Positions 36,500-44,560 of a stretch of 64,000 nt of DNA are shown here, piece by piece. The stretch lies in contig DS995276.1 of the NCBI GenBank assembly GCA_000156115.1, positions 3,022,178 through 3,086,177 of the forward strand. The letters are read 5' to 3'. The notes beneath the pieces are model-generated. The model ran no database searches. It was not told the DNA's origin and was given only the letters and a program-made list of their open reading frames with translations. Every line of letters begins with the position of its first letter. Within the stretch, counting starts at the first letter, position 1. Source of the DNA: Rhodobacteraceae bacterium HTCC2083 (GTDB taxonomy: Bacteria > Pseudomonadota > Alphaproteobacteria > Rhodobacterales > Rhodobacteraceae). Made by a program: the position numbers and the translations under genes.

Positions 36500-37540
36500 T
36501 CAAGCAGATCGCTGAAGCATGCTGAAGAGATCGCGCGGATCGTTTGGGTCCGCAAGCATGTCCAATTGAATTGAAAAGCCGGTGTCTCGGATCGCGGATT
36601 TGATGTAGCGCAGTGCCGAGAAATCCTCGATCGCAAAGCCCACGCTATCAAACAGCGTGATTTGACGATCTGTCTTACGGCCATCTGCGTCGCCACTTAA
36701 CACTTGCCAAAGCTCTGTGACTGGATGCGCGCTGTCCAACTGCTGAATTTCGCCTTCAATCCTAGTTTGTTCCGGGTATTCGACGAAGATTGAACTGCGG
36801 GTCAGTATGTCTTTGGCCAGTTCTGTTTTGCCCGGACAATCACCACCAATCGCGTTGATGTGAACGCCCGCTCCGATCATATTGTCGCTCAGGATTGTCG
36901 CATATTGTTTGTCAGCTGTGCAGGTCGTGATGATCCTTGCACCCTCAATCGCTTGTTCCGGTGTTGCACAAACGATCACATTCAAGCCCGAAGTCGACAG
37001 ATTGACCGCGCATTTAGCGCTCGCATTTTGGTCAATGTCGTAAAGGCGCACGGTGTCTATGCCGCAGACCGCTTTCATAGCGAGGCTTTGAAACTCCGAC
37101 TGTGCGCCATTGCCGATCATTGCCATTACGCGCGCGTTTTTGGGTGCGAGTGCGCGGGCTGCCATGGCCGACGTCGCGGCCGTGCGCAGGGCGGTCAGCA
37201 GTGTCATTTCTGAGAGTAAGACGGGATAACCTGTCGCAACATCTGCGAGCAGGCCAAAGGCTGTCACCGTTTGATGACCCGTGCGCGTGTTGGAAGGGTG
37301 CCCGTTCACATACTTGAAGCCGTACACCTCGCCATCAGAGGTCGGCATGAGTTCGATCACGCCCATCTCGCTATGCGAGGCTAGGCGCGGGGTTTTGTCG
37401 AAGGCGGGCCAGCGAAGAAAATCTGCCTCAATCGCGTTGGTCAACTCACACAGCATTCTCTCAAGTCCAATATGGTGGATGAGTTGCATCATGTGATCGA
37501 CTGACACGAAGGGAACGAGGGCTTTTTCGGAAGGTAGCAT
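36500..37540 (-). CDS. Ornithine cyclodeaminase
   Basis: 346 residues; converts ornithine to proline and ammonia. Family blocks: GVIELMPTSDGEVYGFKYVNGHPSNT, TALRTAATSAMAARALAPKNARVMAMIGNGAQSE (dinucleotide-binding fold) and the IITTCTADK region. It lies 12 bases downstream of the arginase gene on the same strand: together they form an arginine to ornithine to proline route. Confidence 0.95.
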   Translation of the reverse strand: MLPSEKALVPFVSVDHMMQLIHHIGLERMLCELTNAIEADFLRWPAFDKTPRLASHSEMGVIELMPTSDGEVYGFKYVNGHPSNTRTGHQTVTAFGLLADVATGYPVLLSEMTLLTALRTAATSAMAARALAPKNARVMAMIGNGAQSEFQSLAMKAVCGIDTVRLYDIDQNASAKCAVNLSTSGLNVIVCATPEQAIEGARIITTCTADKQYATILSDNMIGAGVHINAIGGDCPGKTELAKDILTRSSIFVEYPEQTRIEGEIQQLDSAHPVTELWQVLSGDADGRKTDRQITLFDSVGFAIEDFSALRYIKSAIRDTGFSIQLDMLADPNDPRDLFSMLQRSA

Positions 37541-37552
37541 AGTATCAGTCCT

Positions 37553-38473
37553 TTAACGGTGCAGGGTGGGGCGATCAAAAACGCGACGACCAAGGGCTGA
37601 TGCAGCGAGATCGGTTATCACTTGGGCTGTTGCGCCGCGATCATCAAGGAAGGGGTTGAGTTCCACCAAATCGAGCGCGCTGAGCAAGTTACTGTCACAA
37701 ATGATTTCCATTGCGAGATGTGCTTCGCGCAGGGTTGCGCCTCCGGGGACTGTTGTGCCGACCGCTGGGGCAAACATAGGGTCAATGAAATCAACGTCTA
37801 AGGAGACGTGCAGCAACCCATTGGCTGCACGCACTTTTTCGAGGAATGCTGTTAGGGGGCGCGAAATGCCGTGTTCATCAATCGCGCGCATATCGCAATA
37901 AGTGATTGCGCTTTTCTGGAGTGCCGCACGTTCCGCTGCGTCCACACTGCGTAGTCCGATGATGCAAATGTTGTCTTGTGGGACAGGTGTTTCAACGCGT
38001 GGAAAGTCTTCGAAGCCCTCGCGCCCTGTTAAATAGCCCAGTGGCGTTCCGTGCAAATTACCCGAGTCTGATGTTAAAGGCGTGTGGAAATCGGAATGTG
38101 CATCCAGCCAGAGCACAAACAAAGGGCGATTTTCGTGTGCTGCATGACGCGCACTTCCAAGGACAGACCCGAGTGATAGGCTGTGATCACCTCCCAAGAA
38201 AATTGGCGTTCCAGTTTGCTGCGCGCGCTCGCTCGTATGTGCAATGACGCGCGTCCAACCGATGTTTTCTGCGCGCTTAAATCCGGGGCCTGTTGGGGTG
38301 ATGTCACTTAGATTGGGCAGGGTAAGGTTACCAACGTCCTGCACTGTGAGGCCAAGATCGCACAGTGCCTCTGTCAGACCTGCGGTACGGAGCGCATCTG
38401 GTCCCATGAGGCATCCGCGGCGCGTTTTTCCGCTATCCACGGGGCAGCCAATGAGGTGGATTGTTTGTGACAT
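37553..38473 (-). CDS. rocF: Arginase
   Basis: 306 residues; hydrolyses arginine to ornithine and urea using two Mn. Metal-binding motifs: LGGDHSLSLG, WLDAHSDFHT and HVSLDVDFIDP. Agmatinase is the main alternative, but the N-terminal HLIGCPVDSGKTRRGC and the pairing with ornithine cyclodeaminase favour arginase. It is divergent from an Lrp/AsnC regulator across an operator-like palindrome at 38544-38555. Confidence 0.93.
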   Translation of the reverse strand: MSQTIHLIGCPVDSGKTRRGCLMGPDALRTAGLTEALCDLGLTVQDVGNLTLPNLSDITPTGPGFKRAENIGWTRVIAHTSERAQQTGTPIFLGGDHSLSLGSVLGSARHAAHENRPLFVLWLDAHSDFHTPLTSDSGNLHGTPLGYLTGREGFEDFPRVETPVPQDNICIIGLRSVDAAERAALQKSAITYCDMRAIDEHGISRPLTAFLEKVRAANGLLHVSLDVDFIDPMFAPAVGTTVPGGATLREAHLAMEIICDSNLLSALDLVELNPFLDDRGATAQVITDLAASALGRRVFDRPTLHR

Positions 38474-38543
38474 TTGATCTCTCGGTTGTGGTGTTGTTGA
38501 GAAGATAGATGTCCTTTATGGTCGTGGGTAAGCTTGAAAAGTG

Positions 38544-38555
38544 ATCAATATTGAT
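38544..38555. promoter_or_regulatory. Perfect palindrome between arginase and its Lrp-type regulator
   Basis: ATCAATATTGAT is a perfect 12-base palindrome in the divergent 117-base region; A+T-rich sites like this are typical for Lrp/AsnC regulators. A partner half-site (CTCATATTGAAC) lies just to the right. Candidate autoregulatory and catabolic operator. Confidence 0.45.
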
Positions 38556-38590
38556 TGTGATTGCTCATATTGAACAGTAGGAGTGGCGAT

Positions 38591-39013
38591 TTGGATGAAA
38601 TAGATCGCAGCCTGATCCGCCATTTACGCAAGAATGCACGTGCATCTTTGTCAGAACTTGCCGCGCGCAGTGGTGTGACGCGCGCGACTGTGCGTGCCCG
38701 CATGGCGAGGCTTGAAGCGTCGGGCGAGGTTGTCGGGTATCAGGTGACTTTGAAAGGCGACATTGCGCCGGATCCAGTGCGTGGGCTTATGATGCTTGGC
38801 GTTGAGGGCCGTGGTGCGGAACGTATCACCCGTCAACTGACGGGGATGAGCGAAGTGCGCGCGGTTCATTCCACGAATGGGCGCTGGGATCTTATCGTTG
38901 AGATTGGGGCGCACTCGCTCGAAGCCCTTGACGGAGTGCTGAGCCATATTCGTCGTCTGGACGGGGTAAGCACGTCGGAAACCAACCTGCTGCTGGCCAC
39001 ACGTGCGCGCTGA
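38591..39013 (+). CDS. Lrp/AsnC family regulator
   Basis: 140 residues, start TTG at 38591 preceded by AGGAG at 38579-38583 with a 7-base spacer; the in-frame TTG further upstream lacks a binding site. HTH: LRKNARASLSELAARSGVTRATVRARMARLEASG; then the RAM ligand domain. Divergent from arginase/ornithine cyclodeaminase, so probably the arginine- or ornithine-sensing activator of that operon. Confidence 0.92.
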   Translation: MDEIDRSLIRHLRKNARASLSELAARSGVTRATVRARMARLEASGEVVGYQVTLKGDIAPDPVRGLMMLGVEGRGAERITRQLTGMSEVRAVHSTNGRWDLIVEIGAHSLEALDGVLSHIRRLDGVSTSETNLLLATRAR

Positions 39014-39472
39014 TTAGCTGCGTTTGATTGCCATACACCAGAGTGCGAACAATGCGAGAGAGGCAAGCATATTCCAGCTGGCCATAGAGAGCGTGAAAAG
39101 TTCCCAAGGGACATCGTCACAGCGCACCAAAGGCGCGGACATGATTTGCGCCATGAGATCTTCTGTGCTCAAGTCGCCTATAGGGCTTGAGGTACACGAA
39201 GTCGGGCCTTCCCACCAACCGCGCTCGACACCAGTGTGATAACCACCGATCGCAGCCGTGGCCAAAGCGGCGAGTGCGCCGAGGACTGGAAACAAGCGTC
39301 CAGTGATCGCCAAAGCTAAGACTCCAATGACGATAGCGCCTAGATGTGGGTAGCGTTGCCAATAGCACAGCTTACAAGGTGGCATGTCCCCAATATACTG
39401 AAACCCGAGTGCGCCCAGCATAAGAACTGCGGAGCCTCCGGCTGCTATAAGGATGGCGAAAGAGCGGGTCAC
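39014..39472 (-). CDS. dsbB: Disulfide bond formation protein B
   Basis: 152 residues, GTG start at 39472 overlapping the yqaA stop (GTGA). Membrane protein reoxidising DsbA with quinone: four hydrophobic segments, first CxxC in MPPCKLCYWQRYPH, second Cys pair across the SCTSS and VRCDDVPW loop. Frames open further upstream contain no relevant residues. The gene abuts the regulator's stop directly (0 bases). It follows yqaA in the same transcript. Confidence 0.92.
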   Translation of the reverse strand: MTRSFAILIAAGGSAVLMLGALGFQYIGDMPPCKLCYWQRYPHLGAIVIGVLALAITGRLFPVLGALAALATAAIGGYHTGVERGWWEGPTSCTSSPIGDLSTEDLMAQIMSAPLVRCDDVPWELFTLSMASWNMLASLALFALWCMAIKRS

Positions 39473-40047
39473 AAGAACTTCACAGCAGCAAAGCCACCAA
39501 CCAGAACCGCGATGAACAGCACAAACATCAGAGGCAGACGCTTTTCGATGAAGTCTTTGATAGGTGCGCCAAACTTCCATAAGAGGGCCGCTACGATGAA
39601 AAAGCGTAAGCCACGAGCTAGTACAGAGGTCGCAATGAATGTGCCAAGCGACATGCCTGTCCACCCTGACATGATCGTGATCACCTTGAACGGGAAGGGG
39701 GTGAGACCTGCGGTTAGCACCGCCCAGAAACCCATATCATTAAAGCGTATGCTGAACTCTGCCATTGAATCTGCCTTACCAAGACTTTCCAGAATAGGCT
39801 GGCCGATTTGCTCAAATGCGAGCGCACCGATGGCATAGCCAAGTAGGCCGCCCGTGACGGAGGCCACCAAAGCGATCCCCGCAATGAGCCATGCGCGCGA
39901 GGGGCGGGCGAGAATCATTGGAATCATCAAAATGTCCGGCGGAATCGGAAAAACGGAGCTTTCCACGAAAGCAACCAAAGCAAGCAACCAAAGCGCGTGG
40001 CGATGTTCTGCCCAGGACAAAGTCAGATCATAGAGTTTTCTAAGCAT
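39469..40047 (-). CDS. yqaA: YqaA family (DedA/VTT) membrane protein
   Basis: 192 residues, about four membrane segments. Family pattern VAFVESSVFPIPPDILMIPMILARP and the VTT-like loop GLTPFPFKVITIMSGWTGMSL. DedA-type proteins are linked to lipid flipping and membrane homeostasis; YqaA itself is uncharacterised. Precedes dsbB with a 4-nt overlap. Confidence 0.92.
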   Translation of the reverse strand: MLRKLYDLTLSWAEHRHALWLLALVAFVESSVFPIPPDILMIPMILARPSRAWLIAGIALVASVTGGLLGYAIGALAFEQIGQPILESLGKADSMAEFSIRFNDMGFWAVLTAGLTPFPFKVITIMSGWTGMSLGTFIATSVLARGLRFFIVAALLWKFGAPIKDFIEKRLPLMFVLFIAVLVGGFAAVKFL

Positions 40048-40184
40048 ATGTGCGCCTCAAAGTTGTGAGGCAGTGAACATGTGTTGTGAATGGGGTCAAG
40101 TATGCCTGTGGAGAGAAATGTTTAAATAACCTTCTTTTGAGGTCTGGACCCTGCTCAAAAGCATAGCTAAAGAGAACTTATTGT

Positions 40185-40270
40185 GCCCAAGTGGCGGAAT
40201 GGTAGACGCAGGGGATTCAAAATCCCCCGCCTTAACGGGCGTGCCGGTTCGAGTCCGGCCTTGGGTACCA
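40185..40270 (+). tRNA. tRNA-Leu (CAA)
   Basis: 86 nt with encoded CCA. Acceptor stem GCCCAAG pairs with CTTGGGT (first pair G-U), anticodon stem GGGGATT with AATCCCC around CAA, a long variable arm characteristic of Leu, and the T-arm GGTTCGAGTCC. The gene is the boundary of an accessory region: repeats and an integrase fragment follow on the same strand. Confidence 0.97.
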
Positions 40271-40335
40271 ACTTACACTGTAAGTTTCCGCGAATTCTCC
40301 ATAAAAACAAGTAAAACAAGGGTCTTAGCCTTTCT

Positions 40336-40372
40336 ACGGGGTTGTTTTACGAGGTTGTTTACGGGGTTGTTC
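40336..40372 (+). repeat. Three direct repeats of about 12 bp after tRNA-Leu
   Basis: ACGGGGTTGTTTT, ACGAGGTTGTTT and ACGGGGTTGTTC in tandem. Their place between tRNA and integrase fits integrase arm-binding sites of an element that once entered at the tRNA 3' end; no distal att copy of the tRNA end was found in the window. Confidence 0.45.
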
Positions 40373-40540
40373 GGCATAATTCTGGGGATACTTACTCAGC
40401 ACTGCTTCGGCTGGAAATCACTTCGTCGTTTTTTGACAGAGACGTCACAAACGGTCTTTGATTCGTCAGAAACAGATATACGGTTCCTCGCAAAACAACC
40501 TCTTATGATTTACAACAAAAACCAGCCAATGGGGTTATCA

Positions 40541-40780
40541 ATGTCCAAGACAAGCCAAGACAAGCTTCCACAGTACGTTTATCGGACACCTTTTGGGGTC
40601 TACCGTCTGCGTAGGAACCTCCCGAAAGACATCGTGGAAGTGTCGGGTCGCAAGCTCTGGTACAAGGTGCTGGGCAACGATTTCAAAGATGCGATGCGTA
40701 CTTACTCAACAGCCTTGCTGGAGTTTGACCGCTTTGTTGCCACCATTAACAATTTAACGATTTTGCAATCTTTAGGATAA
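40541..40780 (+). pseudogene. Truncated site-specific integrase (N-terminal fragment)
   Basis: 79 residues. The start YVYRTPFGVYRLRRNLPKDIVEVSGRKLWYKVLGNDFKDA is the N-terminal DUF6538-like/SAM-like domain seen at the front of phage-type integrases; the catalytic Tyr-recombinase domain (about 300 residues) is missing and the next sequence is non-coding. It lies 270 bases after tRNA-Leu. The long frame starting inside the tRNA is artificial. Remnant of an integrated element. Confidence 0.7.
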
Positions 40781-41309
40781 TTTCAGAAACGACTTCGCCA
40801 TAATCTTCAACGCCCTCTGTATCCACAGGCTTAGCCTTGTAACAAATAGTTTAACTGTTTCGGTTCTTGAGCCAATGCCGAGTTTCTGTGTAATTGCATA
40901 TAGATACGGCGACAATCCAAGCTGTCAGACTGATTTTTCTGAGGGGCTTTGCCATTTTTTGAAGGAAAATTTAACAAAAATTGACGCTAGGTCTCCATTT
41001 TTCCCATGTCTGTTCGTCTCAATTCAGTTAAAAAGCAACTAGTTGTTTGATGCGTCCTTTCCTTGCGTTAAACAGAAGGATGTCCTGCTGGGGGGGCTAT
41101 TCTAGGTCATGGGGGTGGCCGGAGTATGAACTGGCGTCATGCGATGAGGCAAAGCTGTTGCTGAGATCTTTGTCAGATCCAAGAGCACTCCGCGCTTTGA
41201 AAGCGTCGGTGAAGTTTTGCATGATCAAAACCCGGTTCAAAAGATTGCTGCGCCACTTTGGCCAGTAGAATTTAAAGCGCTTCTGTCAAAGTGTTGTGTG
41301 AGGGTTAAA
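40781..41309. other. 529 bases without a recognisable gene
   Basis: A+T-rich sequence between the integrase fragment and the Hint-domain pseudogene. One 73-residue open frame (41047-41268) resembles no family and has no ribosome binding site. It may be decayed element sequence; the right part must carry the promoter of the Hint gene. Confidence 0.45.
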
Positions 41310-43129
41310 ATGCCAGATCTTATTCTGTCTTGGGGCGATGTTCCTGCTAGTGGTGGTGGTCCAGTTGGTTACGGTACGCAGCTAATTGCGCCAACAACTA
41401 TTCCGACGGGTGGCACCGGTGGCATTGAAGTCACTGTTGTTAGCAACATCCAGCAAGAGGGCGCGACGACGTTTACTGTCAACCAGCCTAACTTTGACGT
41501 TCCTGCAGAAGGCATTCCTGAGCAATCCGCTCTGAAACTGTTCAACGATGGCATCGCGCCTGCTGGTTTCTCGGATACGATGACAACCTCGCTGATTTTC
41601 GGATCCAACGATCCGCTTTATCAAGACAGTGTTACAGATGTGAGCTTCCGTCTGTTTGATATCGATTCTGGTGATATCAACGATGACACTAGCGATCCTT
41701 CGGGTGGCAGCCCGCACACAGACAACGTTACGATCCGCGCATTTGATGCGGACGGCAATGAACTTCTGGTAAACAGAGGGCAAGGGTGAGTCGGTGCAGG
41801 TGAACAAGCTTTATTTCTTATGGAATTCTTCAACTCTGACACTGGCGCAACCGTTTCGCTGAATTAGCTCACAATATTCAACAATTTGGATCGCAATTCC
41901 CCATGAAATGAAGAAGCTGTTATTCTTGATACGTCGAGTTTCACGAACTACGCCGTGGCCCCAGTGACCTCCATAGATGTGACAACTGCTCCCGGTTCTG
42001 TCAGAGCGGCAGGTGCGGAAGGAAACTCGCCAGCTGATATTAATGCATGGTTTGGCGAAGGTTTCGAAAATCGTGAAATTATCGAGTTCACGCTAGAGAC
42101 ATGTTCGTCTTCTTCCGGCTTCACGATGAGCGGCGATTTAATCCCTGACGCAGTCGTGACAGAAGTAGACGCTGGTGATGACACTTTGTTGGGTGGCGAA
42201 GGCAACGACGTCATCCATGGTTAAGGTGTTGAAGACAGACTTTTAGCAGGTTCAGGCGTCGAAGGTGGCGGTGGCATGGGCACCATCATCGGTGGCACCG
42301 GAACCGATATGCTGGTTGGCGGCAACAATTCAAATCTCTTTATGTTCGATGGTGCCGGCGATCGTGTCATCACCGGTGGCGAAGACGCTGATGGGTCTGA
42401 CATAGACGTTATCGATTTGAGCGGCATTAATGCGCGTGTTATCGAGGGTGCTCCGAAAAGCGGTTTGATCGAATTTCTTGATGGCGCTGGAAATGTGATC
42501 AACATAGCGTTCTATTCGCAGATCGAACAAGAGATTTGCTTTACCCCGCTTGCACTGAACATGATACCGACTGGGCCAAAACTTGCGCGCAGTTTGCGCG
42601 TCGGGGACAAGGTTGTGACCCGCAACAATGGTGCGAAAAAGTTGGCATAGATTGGTAACAAGGCTTTGGGTTTTGGTAGTTTGATAGCTGACCCGAACCT
42701 CGCGCCAGTTACGATTACGGCGGTGCGTTGGTGTGGGGGCTGCCGGAATGTGACCTCACTTTATCACCAAATCACCGCATTCTGATGCGCGGCGAAGCAA
42801 ACCGTTTGTTGTTTGACGCGTCCGAAGTATTGCTCGCCGCGAAACATTTGATAGGCCGACAGGGGATCAATCAGTCGGTTCCAAACGAGGTCACTTATTT
42901 GAACCTGTTGTTCGAAGAGTATGAGCTCATCAAGACCGAGGGTACGTGGAGCGAAAGCTTCCAACCCGCGGAACATGCCCTAAACGTGTTCGAATCAGAG
43001 CAAAGAGAAGATCTATTTATGCTGTTTCCAGAGTTGAAGACTGAAAAAGATATTGAAGATTATGCTTGGGCGCGGCTGTCTCTTAAAGGGTTCGGGGCCG
43101 ATCTCTTGTGTTTTGAGTTGCAACTTTAG
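41310..43129 (+). pseudogene. Decayed Hint-domain surface protein (five stops, one frameshift)
   Basis: One frame runs from ATG 41310 (GAGG upstream) through TGA 41787, TAG 41865, TGA 41904, TAA 42222 and TAG 42648, all in the same register. Layout: N-terminal beta-rich domain, a short Ca-binding-like GGEGNDVI repeat region with GGTGTDMLVGG, then a Hint domain starting EICFTP. A single-base loss near 42720 shifts the frame; the domain goes on as GLPECDLTLSPNHRILM to 43129. Codon-level resemblance survives, so decay is moderate. Roseobacters carry many intact relatives, probably secreted by type I systems. Confidence 0.85.
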
Positions 43130-43279
43130 TGTCTTGCATTCCTTGGTTGTGTGGCGAGAGAAATTTTCGCAATTGTCGCGAGTCCACCATTTGTGTGCCT
43201 CATTTGGGTCATATTCGAGCAGCAAGACGGTTTCATAACGAGAGACTACGGTGTGTTGGACTGCAAGAAGACGGTAATA

Positions 43280-43978
43280 ATGAGTAATTTTGATAAGTGT
43301 TTAGTCTTACGCAAAGCCGATGGCCCTGTTGTGTGTAAGGATCTTGATGCAGCTGTTTATACGCTGCATCAAGAGACATCTTATTGCCCTTATTTTACCC
43401 CCGATACGTTGATCAAAACCGATTTTGGCGAAGTCCCCGTTGAAATGATTGCAGTGGGCACACGTGTCTTGACGCGCGACAACGGGTATCAAACCGTCAA
43501 GTGGGTCGGTCGACGCGATCTGGATGAAACGGTTCTTGCCAAAATACCCGCGCTTATCCCTATTCGTATTGCGCAAGGCGCACTTGGTCCTGATTTGCCG
43601 GAGCGTGACACGGTGGTGTCCCCACAACACAGAATGCTGTTGAACAATGCCCAAATTCGCGATTGGTTTAGCTCGGATGAGGTCTTGATTGCGGCCCATC
43701 TGTTGACTTGTTTTGAAGGTGTTCGCCGAGAAGTCGTTGAAAACGTAAGCTATATCCACTTCATGTTCGATCAGCACGAGATTGTGCTGGCTGATGGTGA
43801 ATGGTCGGAAAGCTATCAGCCCAATGACATGCGTTTCGGTGCGATGGATGAGCGGCACCGCAAAGAGTTGGTCGCAATTTTTCCAGAGCTTGAAGAAGAT
43901 ACGCAGGCCAAATACCCTGCCGCACGTCCTTCTATTGATGCTGAACAGATCGCGCGGGCGCTTCAGTCAGAGGTCTAG
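43280..43978 (+). CDS. Hint-domain protein with Tyr at the catalytic Cys position
   Basis: 232 residues from ATG 43280. Hint (intein/hedgehog-like) domain: YFTPDTLIKTDFGEVPVEMIAVGTRVLTRDNGYQTVKWVGRR, then GLPERDTVVSPQHR-like PERDTVVSPQHRML with the conserved His, HFMFDQHEIVLADGEWSESYQP and EARPAL-like end. In the neighbouring pseudogene the segment reads ICFTP, with Cys before F; here it is CPYFTP, so the splicing nucleophile is absent and self-cleavage is unlikely. It has no signal sequence or repeats. Overlaps the convergent mobA-like gene by 12 nt. Confidence 0.8.
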   Translation: MSNFDKCLVLRKADGPVVCKDLDAAVYTLHQETSYCPYFTPDTLIKTDFGEVPVEMIAVGTRVLTRDNGYQTVKWVGRRDLDETVLAKIPALIPIRIAQGALGPDLPERDTVVSPQHRMLLNNAQIRDWFSSDEVLIAAHLLTCFEGVRREVVENVSYIHFMFDQHEIVLADGEWSESYQPNDMRFGAMDERHRKELVAIFPELEEDTQAKYPAARPSIDAEQIARALQSEV

Positions 43979-44560
43979 AGCGCGCCACGCGGCCCAGTCT
44001 TCCGGCGTGTCCAAATCTAAACGCGCACGATTGTCGTTTAGCAGAACATATTTGATCTTTTCAGAATGCGCCTTGAGCAAAGCGGCGGCACCTTTATCAC
44101 CGCATAGGTCTTCGAACTCAGACAGAAGGTGGTTGGGAAAAAGCACCGGATGTCCCGGTCCCCCTGTGATGCTGCTGGCTTGGATTATACTGTCAGGATT
44201 CGCCGCATGTGCATTAAGAATTTCACGTAAGTCATTGATTTCAATTGCAGGCATGTCTGGGAGGAGGATCATCATCGCAGTGCCGTGTGGCGCAACAACC
44301 TTCGCCGCTGTACGCAAGGATGCGGACATGCCGTCTCGATGATTTGGCACGACACAAATTTGTAAGTCCAAGTACGAAACGACATGCGCGCGCGGGTGAT
44401 CCTCGGATGATAGGCTCACCAACACCTCGAAACCGGCGCTTATCGCGCGCTTGGCCATCGTTGCAAGACAGGGTAGGCCGTCAACAGGTTCAAGCAATTT
44501 GTCCCCCCCGCGCATACGTGACGACGCGCCAGCAGCGGGGAGGAGACAGATAGGTATCAT
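43967..44560 (-). CDS. MobA/MocA-like nucleotidyltransferase
   Basis: 197 residues. NTP-transferase fold: LLPAAGASSRMRGGDKLLEPVDG (nucleotide loop), LPDMPAI metal motif, and GGPGHPVLFP. Such proteins make molybdopterin cytosine or guanine dinucleotide for xanthine-type or DMSO-type enzymes. Its ATG shares one base with the stop of the FAD/GcvT gene, so it is translationally coupled to that dehydrogenase; a link to it is not known, and a molybdoenzyme is not in the window. Confidence 0.85.
   Translation of the reverse strand: MIPICLLPAAGASSRMRGGDKLLEPVDGLPCLATMAKRAISAGFEVLVSLSSEDHPRAHVVSYLDLQICVVPNHRDGMSASLRTAAKVVAPHGTAMMILLPDMPAIEINDLREILNAHAANPDSIIQASSITGGPGHPVLFPNHLLSEFEDLCGDKGAAALLKAHSEKIKYVLLNDNRARLDLDTPEDWAAWRALDL

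Noticed and set aside
40336-40372. Possible CRISPR-like repeats
   Set aside because: Only three 12-13-base units with no spacers; better read as integrase-arm-type repeats.
40181-40540. N-terminal extension of the integrase frame through the tRNA
   Set aside because: It translates the tRNA gene itself; the real fragment starts at 40541.
41047-41268. 73-codon frame before the Hint pseudogene
   Set aside because: No ribosome binding site, signal or family similarity; low-complexity decay region.
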